Source: a bacterium (GTDB lineage: Bacteria > Actinomycetota > Acidimicrobiia > UBA5794 > ZC4RG35). Taken from it: DNA of 9,887 nucleotides. How positions within the stretch are numbered: position 1 is the stretch's first letter; the number at the start of each line of letters is the position of its first letter. Below the pieces are notes generated by a model. It was given only the letters and a program-made list of their open reading frames with translations, made no database searches and was not told the DNA's origin. Of the stretch, positions 1 to 5,638 are shown piece by piece. Location of the stretch: positions 1-9,887 of the forward strand of contig JAPPKR010000155.1 of the NCBI GenBank assembly GCA_028819835.1, written 5' to 3'. Both the position numbers and the translations under genes were made by a program.

Positions 1-430
1 GCACTCCCACCAGAACGTCCTCGGGCAGGCGATCGGCGTAGTCCCGCGCCACGAACCGGTACACCTCTTCTCCTCCGGGCAATGCCGCGACCAGGGCGGG
101 CAGGGCCACCCGGCGGGGGTCCTGGTGGTCGGCCAACCCGTATGGGACAATTGCGCGTGATCGGTCGGGGTCCGAGAGCATCGGGAAGGGTAGTTTCAGC
201 TTCTCCACCATTGCCGCATGCCGGGAGGGCGAGTCGACATCAATCGCCGCGGTACGGAACCCGGCAGCCAGGATCTCCTGATGCCGGTGCGCCAGGCTGG
301 CCAACTGGCCGTTGCAGTAGGGTCACCAGTCCCCGCGGAGGAACACCAGGAGCACCCCTGCGTCGAGGTGGCTGCCGAGTCTCCACGGTTCGCAGGCCTG
401 GTCTTCGAGGGTGAAGTCGGGTATCGCCAT
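1..430 (-). CDS. Peroxiredoxin-like (AhpC/TSA, thioredoxin-fold) selenoprotein candidate, 3' end outside window
   Basis: Reading from ATG at 430 to the window edge gives 143 codons with one in-frame stop, TGA at 325-323 (codon 36). On both sides the frame encodes one continuous thioredoxin-fold protein. It starts MAIPDFTLED, then has the strand LLVFLRGDW, the TGA, PYCNGQLASL, and later AAIDVDSP and PFPMLSDPDR, the usual peroxiredoxin-like order. In this family the motif is RGxWCPYC, so TGA stands exactly in place of the first, catalytic Cys of CxxC, giving Sec36-P-Y-Cys39. Known biology: UxxC selenoproteins of this fold reduce peroxides or disulfides in the cytoplasm. Hairpin-forming sequence directly follows the TGA. 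No Shine-Dalgarno site is seen; TATAGT ends 7 nt before the ATG. Conventional gene callers would split or truncate it. Alternatives are a nonsense mutation or a sequencing error, but position and intact flanking frame argue against both. The family call is firm; selenocysteine is inferred. Confidence 0.82.
297..317 (-). promoter_or_regulatory. Candidate bacterial SECIS hairpin just after the in-frame UGA
   Basis: Numbering the UGA as nt 1-3, nt 9-29 can fold as CUG/CAG plus CAAC/GUUG, with a two-base GC bulge on the 3' side and a five-base loop GGCCA. The loop therefore opens with GG, as in the E. coli fdhF element. A competing fold pairs GGCC (nt 16-19) with GGCC (nt 24-27) around loop AGUU. 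A third, GCCA/UGGC around loop GCC, lies a little further on. Bacterial SECIS elements are read by SelB and sit inside the coding region directly downstream of UGA. The loop starts about 13, 17 or 26 nt after the UGA in the three folds, and the best one cannot be decided by eye. GC-rich sequence forms short hairpins easily, so this supports the Sec call but does not prove it. Confidence 0.5.
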
Positions 431-437
431 CGGAGGC

Positions 438-443
438 ACTATA
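438..443 (-). promoter_or_regulatory. Probable -10 box (TATAGT) for the selenoprotein-like gene
   Basis: On the minus strand TATAGT (5 of 6 matches to TATAAT) ends 7 nt before the ATG at 430, inside the 36-nt gap between this gene and the upstream LiaF-like gene. Transcription would begin at or next to the start codon, giving a leaderless mRNA. This agrees with the lack of a Shine-Dalgarno site. No good -35 box is visible at 17 nt spacing. Confidence 0.5.
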
Positions 444-466
444 CCGCAGGCGTGAGTCGGGAACCC

Positions 467-1375
467 CTAGCCTGAGGCGGTGATTATCTGGGCCGAGCCT
501 TCCTCCATGACGGTGATGTCCCACCCTGCGCCCCGCTCCCCGAACCAAGCCGTATCCCCGTCGACCGTCCACTCCTCGGGCACGACGGCCGCTCCCAGCA
601 CCTCGACCGCAACCCCGGCGGGCACCTCGATGGTGAAAGAACCGCTCAGGACCATTCTGGTGGGTGTCGATGCCCCTGCTACCTTGATGGCGCCTTCCCC
701 GGCCACCGCCAGGCCCGCCAGGCGAATGTTGCGAAGATCCAGGGAGATCTCGGGGGCTGCCAACGTCAGGTTCCAGGTCGGATCGGGATGCAGGCCCACA
801 CTCCATCCGGAGGACCGTAACCAGGCGTTGTCCTGCACCGGCAGGTCGAGGTCGAAGGGAAGGGGGTCTCTGACATCAATGATGGTTATCTCTCCCCCCT
901 GGTCTCCGGTACTCTCAACCGCCAGAGGGATTCCGGCGCCCCCTCCCCGTCGGGTCATCTCCACCTGGTAAGCGGAGGGACCGCTCCCCGTCAAAACCGT
1001 CAAACGTCCTTCTCTCATCTGCACTGCAAGTGTCGAGAAACCCACTTGATCCACCGGCGGGCCCTTCAGGTCGGCGCTGCGGGACGGGAGAGACCCGACA
1101 TCTGTGAAGTGGAGGGAGACAGAGAACACCAGCCAGGTGAAAATCACCAGCGGGGTAACCGGGGCGTGAGCAAGTCGGGTGGTCGGCCAGATCCTCCGCG
1201 TCACCCATCCCAGGGCGAGGAGAGCGGCCCCGATCGGCCACAGGGCGCCAACGTCCAGCAGGATCGCCGGCGACAGGAGCCGGATCGCCACCCCAACCGC
1301 GAGGATGGCCAGGACCGCGCCGATGAGCCCCCAAGCTCCTCTCTTTTGTACCAGGAGGTGCTCCGTCTGGGTCAC
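467..1375 (-). CDS. LiaF-like membrane protein (three-helix N-terminus, beta-rich C-terminal domain)
   Basis: 302 aa if it begins at GTG 1375-1373, whose GTGA overlaps the stop of the upstream LytR_C gene. Three hydrophobic segments lie near residues 14-32, 38-57 and 73-90. The second contains ALWPIGAALLALGW, which resembles the LiaI/LiaF transmembrane region. After residue 100 the protein is a soluble, repetitive beta-strand region rich in short hydrophobic strands, with motifs such as GEGAIKVAG and GSFTIEVPAGVAVEV, suggesting a toast-rack/DUF2154-like or putative-adhesin beta domain outside the membrane. LiaF family proteins often modulate cell-envelope stress signalling, but no two-component system lies here, so function stays open. 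The open frame runs upstream to 1510, but that part overlaps the neighbour's coding sequence and is compositionally poor. Membrane topology is clear; the LiaF link is moderate. Confidence 0.62.
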   Translation of the reverse strand: MTQTEHLLVQKRGAWGLIGAVLAILAVGVAIRLLSPAILLDVGALWPIGAALLALGWVTRRIWPTTRLAHAPVTPLVIFTWLVFSVSLHFTDVGSLPSRSADLKGPPVDQVGFSTLAVQMREGRLTVLTGSGPSAYQVEMTRRGGGAGIPLAVESTGDQGGEITIIDVRDPLPFDLDLPVQDNAWLRSSGWSVGLHPDPTWNLTLAAPEISLDLRNIRLAGLAVAGEGAIKVAGASTPTRMVLSGSFTIEVPAGVAVEVLGAAVVPEEWTVDGDTAWFGERGAGWDITVMEEGSAQIITASG

Positions 1376-1986
1376 TCCTCGAAAGAGCGTCCCAAGACCA
1401 CCACGATGTCGATCCCTTCCTGCTCCAGCGGGATCGCCTCTACCAGCGCGTCGGGAACCAGTTCCTCCCTGAGGAGCGCAGCCTCCCTGGAGAGGTCGTC
1501 CCGGTACCACACCCGTGACACGTCCAGGCGTTGAGCATGATTGTCCGGTGAGGTTACGCCATACCCGGCCTCCTCCAAGCGGCCGGACAACCTGCCGGCC
1601 ACCCCCTGGACGCCGTTGGCGTTGAGAACCCGTACCACCAACTGGGCCGGGTCGAGAGGCGGAGGGACGGTGGTTGTGGTGGTGGAGGTGGTGGTGACCG
1701 CCGCAGTGGTGGAGGTGGTGGTGTCGGCTTCCGTGGCCTCGGTCGTAGCGGGACGGCTGGTGGTAGTGGCGCCCACCTCGGGCTCGGTCCCCGGGGTCAC
1801 AGCTTCCGTGGTGGCGGTGGTCTCGGGGACCGAGGTTGTCGGAACAGCTTCCGTGAACAGGTCATCCTCGGAGAAGAGCCACCATATGAAAATGACCATC
1901 GCAACCAGCAACAGGGCGAGGACGGTCCTCAGGATTATGTCGCGCCAGAAGGGTGACCATCCTCCCGCGGCGTGGCGGCCCCTCAT
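1372..1986 (-). CDS. Membrane-anchored LytR_C-domain protein with Thr-rich linker
   Basis: 204 aa. A short basic N-terminus precedes a single membrane segment (about residues 17-38, ILRTVLALLLVAMVIFIWWLF). Residues 45-110 form an extracellular linker made almost wholly of Thr, Ala, Pro, Glu and Ser, encoded by a low-complexity ACC/ACG tract (about 1669-1723). A C-terminal LytR_C-like domain (about 116-201) starts VVRVLNANGVQGVAGRL and ends IDIVVVLG. LytR_C domains occur at the end of LytR-CpsA-Psr ligases and, in actinobacteria, also alone on membrane anchors, where they are thought to act at the cell wall; no catalytic LCP domain is present here. It overlaps the LiaF-like gene by four bases (GTGA), so the two are probably co-translated. 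ATG 1986 is chosen as the first in-frame start. A 6-bp inverted repeat lies just upstream. Confidence 0.8.
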   Translation of the reverse strand: MRGRHAAGGWSPFWRDIILRTVLALLLVAMVIFIWWLFSEDDLFTEAVPTTSVPETTATTEAVTPGTEPEVGATTTSRPATTEATEADTTTSTTAAVTTTSTTTTTVPPPLDPAQLVVRVLNANGVQGVAGRLSGRLEEAGYGVTSPDNHAQRLDVSRVWYRDDLSREAALLREELVPDALVEAIPLEQEGIDIVVVLGRSFEE

Positions 1987-1990
1987 CGGC

Positions 1991-2008
1991 GACCTGCCGA
2001 CACAGGTC
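1991..2008 (-). repeat. Inverted repeat (GACCTG/CAGGTC) directly before the LytR_C gene start
   Basis: A perfect 6-bp inverted repeat with a 6-nt loop ends 4 nt before the ATG at 1986. In the minus-strand mRNA its 3' arm contains AGG, six nt before the ATG and the only Shine-Dalgarno-like bases there, so folding could hide the ribosome site. It could equally be an operator or chance. No T-run follows, so it is not an intrinsic terminator for the upstream tRNA. Confidence 0.3.
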
Positions 2009-2130
2009 CGACGATCAACAGTTCCGGCACCTCTCCGAGTTTGGTGTACGGGGCCACAAGATTCGACATCCCAACAGTAGGTTATCGCAGTTTGTGGCTA
2101 AGTTGGCACATTTAGGAAGGGACCTGTGGG

Positions 2131-2204
2131 AGCTGGCGGTGGGACTCGAACCCACGACCTGCTGATTACAAATCAGCTGCTCTGGCCGTCTGAGCTACGC
2201 CAGC
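2131..2204 (-). tRNA. tRNA-Thr (anticodon UGU)
   Basis: The minus strand folds into a complete 74-nt cloverleaf. It has acceptor GCTGGCG/CGCCAGC (7 bp), D stem GCTC/GAGC, anticodon stem GCTGA/TCAGC with loop TTTGTAA (anticodon TGT, reading ACA), a 5-nt variable region AGGTC, and T arm GTGGG-TTCGAGT-CCCAC. The discriminator base is U, and CCA is not encoded (TCCC follows). It sits 42 nt downstream of the rlmB stop on the same strand. It could be processed from read-through of the housekeeping operon or use its own promoter (TACGAT, 2219-2224). Confidence 0.96.
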
Positions 2205-2218
2205 TGGTTGAGATCGGG

Positions 2219-2224
2219 ATCGTA
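2219..2224 (-). promoter_or_regulatory. Possible -10 box (TACGAT) for tRNA-Thr
   Basis: TACGAT on the minus strand lies 14 nt before the tRNA 5' end, in the 42-nt gap after rlmB. It matches TANNNT and four of six bases of TATAAT. No clear -35 box is present, and read-through from rlmB would also supply the tRNA, so the call is weak. Confidence 0.3.
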
Positions 2225-2246
2225 CCATTTAGAGGCCAGACCCGGC

Positions 2247-2993
2247 TCATGGTTTCGGAAGGTAGCCGCGGACGCGGGCCAGTTCGAAGAGCGCCAACCC
2301 GGCCGCGACCGAGGCGTTCAGGCTCTCGGCATCTCCCACCATGGGGATGGAGGCCAGCAGGTCCACCCGTTGCGCCACCAGCCTCGACAGGCCCCGGTGC
2401 TCGGCCCCGACCACCAGGGCGGCGGGCTCTCCCAGCAACTCCAATCCGAGAAGAGACGTCGGAGCGTCGGCCGCCAGGCCGACTGTCCAGACACCCATGC
2501 GGGAGAGTTGGCTGAGCGTCTCCGCTATGGAGGAGACCATGCAGACGCGCGTCCGTTCCAAGGCCCCCGCGGCCGCCTTGAAGGCTGTGGGAGTGAGAGG
2601 CGATCCCCTCCGCCGGGGAATAACCAGCCGGGGGGTTCCCGCCGCCACCGCACTGCGGGCGATCGCCCCCAGGTTGCGGGGATCGGAGATGCGATCGACC
2701 ACCACCAGGGCGGCGGGCGCCGCCTCGTCGGCCAGTTGGGTGAGCGTCACTGCCCGAAGCGGACGGCATTCGGCCAGCACCCCCTGCGGGGAAGAGGTAA
2801 CAGCCATGCCCGCCAGGCTGCTCACCATCTCTATCTCCACTCCCCCGCCCCGGGCCGAGTCCACCAGTTCGGCCACGCGGGGGCCGGAGGCGGAGCGGCT
2901 TTCGACTCGAAGCTTCCGCACCCGGCCCGCTTCGAGGGCAGCCTCGACCGCCGGGACTCCCTCGACCCTAGCGCCGTAGCCAGCGAGTGCCAT
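2247..2993 (-). CDS. rlmB: 23S rRNA 2'-O-ribose methyltransferase, SpoU/TrmH family (RlmB-like)
   Basis: 248 aa, the usual length for RlmB. An N-terminal substrate-binding domain (about residues 1-80) begins MALAGYGARVEGVPAVEAAL and ends SSPQGVLAECRPL. The SPOUT catalytic domain follows with its three signature motifs: motif 1 in DRISDPRNLGAIARSA (conserved Asn and catalytic Arg), motif 2 VVGAEHRGLSR, and motif 3 IPMVGDAESLNASVAAG. These form the trefoil knot that binds S-adenosylmethionine. RlmB methylates the ribose of G2251 (E. coli numbering) in the 23S rRNA peptidyl-transferase region. ATG 2993 is supported by GGAGG nine nt upstream. It overlaps the end of cysS by 26 bp, a pairing common in actinobacteria. 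The exact target site is inferred; other SpoU members modify tRNA or rRNA elsewhere. Confidence 0.9.
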   Translation of the reverse strand: MALAGYGARVEGVPAVEAALEAGRVRKLRVESRSASGPRVAELVDSARGGGVEIEMVSSLAGMAVTSSPQGVLAECRPLRAVTLTQLADEAAPAALVVVDRISDPRNLGAIARSAVAAGTPRLVIPRRRGSPLTPTAFKAAAGALERTRVCMVSSIAETLSQLSRMGVWTVGLAADAPTSLLGLELLGEPAALVVGAEHRGLSRLVAQRVDLLASIPMVGDAESLNASVAAGLALFELARVRGYLPKP

Positions 2994-4392
2994 CTCGGGA
3001 ATCCTCCAACACGATCCCCAGGGCGGCCAAGTCGTCCCTGATTCGATCGGCCGACGCGTAATCGCCTTCCGAACGCGCCGCAGAGCGTTTTGCAAGCAGG
3101 CTCCCCACAATTTCGGCGGTGTCTCCCGCCGCGTCGGCGCCTTCCCGGGAGGCGATCTGTTCCACCGAAGCCCGGAGTTCGTCGAGTTCTCGAGTCTGGG
3201 AGTGGAGGGAGAAGCCGGAGAGGTCGTCCAGTCCCAGGACCCGGGCCATCTCCCAGGCAGCCGCGGCATGGGCTCCGGCGGAACCGGTGAGCTCCAACTC
3301 GCGGTTGGCCTCCCGTACCGCGCCGAACAGCCAGCCGAGCGCCCGGGGAGTGGCGAAGTCGTCGTCCATGGCTTCCTCGAAGCCGGCGATGGTCTCCGGG
3401 TGGGGCGGCTTCTTCACATCGGCGGTCTTCTCCAGGAGACGGTGAAGACGAGCCAGGGCGGTCTGAGCGTCCTCCAGGAGTTCGTTGGAAAACTCCTGCG
3501 GCGAGCGGTAATGCGCCTGTAGGTAGAACAGTCGGACCGCCAAGCCACCGAATCGCTGGTTCGCCTCGTTCAGGTCGACCAGATGACCGGTGGACTTTGA
3601 CATCTTCTCCCCGCTCAGGTTGAGCATGCCGTTGTGCATCCAGATCCGGGCGAACGGCGCTCCGTTTGCCCCTTCGGACTGGGCTATCTCGTTTTCGTGG
3701 TGCGGAAAGATCAAGTCGTTTCCCCCGCCGTGGATGTCAAAGGTCTCCCCCAGGTACCGCGCAGCCATGGCGGAGCACTCGATGTGCCATCCGGGGCGGC
3801 CCGGGCCCCAGGGCGAATCCCACCAAGGCTCACCGTGTTTGGCCTCCTTCCAGAGAGCGAAGTCCAGGGGATCGTCCTTCTGCTCGGAAACCTCCACCCG
3901 GGCTCCTGCCATGAGGTCATCGAGGCCCTGACCGGAGAGTTTCCCGTATCCGGAGAGGGACCGCACCACGAAGTAGACGTCTCCCCCGCGGGCGTAGGCG
4001 AGACCCTTCCGGATGAGCCGGTTGATCAAAGCGATCATGTCGGGGATGTGTTCGGTCGCCTTTGGCTCTATGTCGGGAGCCTCCACTCCCAGGTCCCGGT
4101 ATCCGCGGTCGAACTCCCCCGTGATCCGGACCGCATGTTCTCCCGGTGGGACCCCCTCCTGCCGGGCGATGGCGATTATCTTGTCGTCCACGTCGGTGAT
4201 GTTCCGCACGAACCGGACATCCCAGCCCTTCCATGACAGATAGCGACGCACCACGTCGAAGACCACGGCGGAACGCCCGTGCCCCACATGGGGGGGAGAT
4301 TGGACCGTAGGGCCGCAGACATACATCCCGATTCTCGGGGGGTCAACCGGCTCCAGTGGCGTTGTCACCCTGTCAAGGGTGTTGTAGATCAT
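2968..4392 (-). CDS. cysS: Cysteinyl-tRNA synthetase
   Basis: 474 aa, normal for the family. This class I synthetase charges tRNA-Cys in the cytoplasm. Seen directly: YVCGPTV near residue 24, the HIGH motif as HVGH (35-38), KMSKS (263-267), and the four zinc ligands Cys26, Cys206 (WHIECSAMA), His231 and Glu235 (PHHENE) in the same order and spacing as the E. coli enzyme. A helical C-terminal DALR-type domain for anticodon recognition follows from about residue 305. ATG 4392 fits the family N-terminus (MIYNTLDRV). The open frame upstream to 4725 overlaps ispF and is not coding. It lies 62 nt after ispF and overlaps rlmB by 26 bp. A TAAAAT box 13 nt before the ATG may give it its own promoter. 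An mshC paralogue is excluded by overall length and the complete anticodon domain. Confidence 0.95.
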   Translation of the reverse strand: MIYNTLDRVTTPLEPVDPPRIGMYVCGPTVQSPPHVGHGRSAVVFDVVRRYLSWKGWDVRFVRNITDVDDKIIAIARQEGVPPGEHAVRITGEFDRGYRDLGVEAPDIEPKATEHIPDMIALINRLIRKGLAYARGGDVYFVVRSLSGYGKLSGQGLDDLMAGARVEVSEQKDDPLDFALWKEAKHGEPWWDSPWGPGRPGWHIECSAMAARYLGETFDIHGGGNDLIFPHHENEIAQSEGANGAPFARIWMHNGMLNLSGEKMSKSTGHLVDLNEANQRFGGLAVRLFYLQAHYRSPQEFSNELLEDAQTALARLHRLLEKTADVKKPPHPETIAGFEEAMDDDFATPRALGWLFGAVREANRELELTGSAGAHAAAAWEMARVLGLDDLSGFSLHSQTRELDELRASVEQIASREGADAAGDTAEIVGSLLAKRSAARSEGDYASADRIRDDLAALGIVLEDSRDGTRWLRR

Positions 4393-4405
4393 CACACCAC
4401 CGCCG

Positions 4406-4411
4406 ATTTTA
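4406..4411 (-). promoter_or_regulatory. Possible -10 box (TAAAAT) for cysS
   Basis: TAAAAT (five of six consensus bases) lies 13 nt before the cysS ATG inside the 62-nt ispF-cysS gap, the largest gap in the housekeeping block. It would give a leader of about six nt, in keeping with the absence of a Shine-Dalgarno site. No -35 box is evident. Confidence 0.35.
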
Positions 4412-4454
4412 GAGGAAAGCTCCTTCGACGCGGACGTGGAGGTCGGCGCGGTCC

Positions 4455-4946
4455 TTACCTGACCACCGTCACCGCGGCCACCGCCGCAATTCCCCGGTCG
4501 CGACCCACCCATCCCAATCCATCGGTGGTGGTGGCCTTGACCGAGACCTGCCCGACACTCAAACCCAGGGCGCCCGCCAGTGCTGCCCGGACGTCCTGGC
4601 GATAGGGAGCGACCCGTACCGATTCGGAGACAGCGGTCACGTCGCAGAACGACGGCTGCCACTTCATGCTCGCCGCCATCTCCACCACCCGGCGAAGCAA
4701 GCCCATGCTGTCGGCGTTTTCCCACCGTGGATCCGATGACGGGAAGAACGTGCCCAGGTCTCCCAGAGCCGAAGCGCCCAACAGTGCGTCGGCCACGGCA
4801 TGGGCCACCACATCTCCATCCGAGGTGGCTATCACCCCCCTCTCACGGTCAACCTCCACTCCGGCCAGCAGAATGGGGGGCTCTCCACCCAACCGGTGGA
4901 CATCCAATCCCCATCCCACTCGCCAATCCTGGCGCGATCCGGTCAC
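4455..4946 (-). CDS. ispF: 2-C-methyl-D-erythritol 2,4-cyclodiphosphate synthase
   Basis: 163 aa, full length. IspF converts CDP-methylerythritol 2-phosphate to the cyclic diphosphate with loss of CMP in the MEP isoprenoid pathway and works as a homotrimer. The metal ligands are visible as Asp15 and His17 (GLDVHRL) and His49 (SDGDVVAHAVADALLG). The C-terminal signature is VKATTTDGLGWVGR (residues 136-149). The loop that normally reads D-x-T-x-x-x-x-x-P-K/R is DVTAVSESVRVAPY here, so the usual Pro is replaced by Val; this loop lines the cytidine site in E. coli IspF. The start is GTG 4946-4944, whose GTGA overlaps the carD stop. The neighbour expected in many actinobacteria, ispD, is absent on either side, so the preceding pathway step must be encoded elsewhere. 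Confidence 0.92.
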   Translation of the reverse strand: MTGSRQDWRVGWGLDVHRLGGEPPILLAGVEVDRERGVIATSDGDVVAHAVADALLGASALGDLGTFFPSSDPRWENADSMGLLRRVVEMAASMKWQPSFCDVTAVSESVRVAPYRQDVRAALAGALGLSVGQVSVKATTTDGLGWVGRDRGIAAVAAVTVVR

Positions 4947-5638
4947 TTCTTACGAGCGATGGGCTCGAAAGTAGGCAACGCACGGTTGATTTTGTTCTCG
5001 GCCGCCGTAGCGTCCAGGCCCAGAGAGAAGCGGACCTCGGTGATCAATGCGTCTCGCGCGCGATTGAGCATCTTCTTGAGAGCAGGAGAGATGCCCTTGG
5101 TCTGGTTGGAGTAGTTGAGGTCCCTGACAACCTCCGCCACTTGAAAGATGTCCCCCGAGTACATCTTCTCCTGAAGCACTTTGTACCACCGGCTCCAGTT
5201 GGCCCCCGACTCCTGTGGATCCTCCTTGAGCTTCTGCACGACCCGGGCGGCCTCCGTTTTGTTGATCAGGGGCCGGATCGTGTAGAGAGTCTTGTTGGTC
5301 GGGACACTGATCACCATCTCCTCGGTGGGGAAGTTCAAAATGAAGTATTCCTGTGTCTCGCCGAAGTCGCTCTTGGTCTGGATGTCGGAGATGTGCGCCA
5401 CGCCGTGCTGGATGTGGACCACGTAATCGCCCTTCTTGTACTTCGGCGCCTGCTCCGGTGTTGACGAAGCGCCGGCGCCACTCCGGGCATGTCTCGGCGG
5501 AGACTTGACCTTCCTCCTGCGAGCCGGTGCGGGAACGGGAGGAGCGGCAGCGATTCCCGCCGTTTCGCTCTTGGTCCTGGCTCCCCGCTTACCGCTCTCG
5601 GCAGGCTTTTTCGCAGATGTCGGAACTCCCCGGGTCAT
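4943..5638 (-). CDS. carD: CarD-family RNA polymerase-binding transcription regulator with long basic N-terminal tail
   Basis: 231 aa against about 160 for mycobacterial CarD. The core starts near residue 67 (YKKGDYVVHIQHGVAHI) and holds the Tudor-like RNA-polymerase-interaction domain, then the helical DNA-binding domain with NWSRWYK and GDIFQVAEVVRDL. Trp148 matches the Trp that wedges into the -10 element in M. tuberculosis CarD (W85). Two Arg residues that contact polymerase there (R25, R47) align with Lys89 and Ser111. Residues 1-66 are a Lys/Arg/Ala/Pro-rich, probably disordered tail. No ATG, GTG or TTG occurs in frame in codons 2-66, so the tail is not a mis-called start. CarD stabilises the open complex at rRNA and many other promoters. 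The ATGA overlap links it to disA, and a TATAAT box within the disA end may give a separate promoter. Confidence 0.93.
   Translation of the reverse strand: MTRGVPTSAKKPAESGKRGARTKSETAGIAAAPPVPAPARRRKVKSPPRHARSGAGASSTPEQAPKYKKGDYVVHIQHGVAHISDIQTKSDFGETQEYFILNFPTEEMVISVPTNKTLYTIRPLINKTEAARVVQKLKEDPQESGANWSRWYKVLQEKMYSGDIFQVAEVVRDLNYSNQTKGISPALKKMLNRARDALITEVRFSLGLDATAAENKINRALPTFEPIARKK

Noticed and set aside
323..325. TGA as a nonsense mutation making the redoxin gene a pseudogene
   Set aside because: The stop lies exactly on the catalytic Cys codon and no other stop or frameshift is present in 143 codons. Kept as an alternative, not the main call.
428..806. Open frame 240-806 (minus) covering part of the redoxin region and the LiaF-like gene
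   Set aside because: It is the +1 frame of the two real genes: Arg/Gly/Pro-rich, low-complexity translation with no family likeness. The redoxin frame gives a coherent thioredoxin-fold protein.
480..971. Plus-strand open frame antisense to the LiaF-like gene
   Set aside because: Ser/Pro/Thr-rich translation with no domain. The minus strand encodes a coherent membrane protein.
1376..1510. N-terminal extension of the LiaF-like gene up to 1510
   Set aside because: It overlaps the LytR_C domain coding sequence in another frame, is Gly/Arg-rich and lacks family features. GTG at 1375 gives a normal GTGA overlap and a sensible membrane protein.
1669..1723. GGT/GGTGGT tract as a CRISPR or tandem-repeat array
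   Set aside because: It is the complement of Thr codons in the LytR_C protein linker. There are no spacers or fixed-length units.
2994..3269. N-terminal extension of rlmB up to 3269
   Set aside because: It lies within cysS coding sequence. ATG 2993 has a GGAGG site and fits the family N-terminus.
4393..4725. N-terminal extension of cysS up to 4725
   Set aside because: It overlaps ispF in another frame and has no CysS similarity. Family proteins begin near MIYNTLDR.
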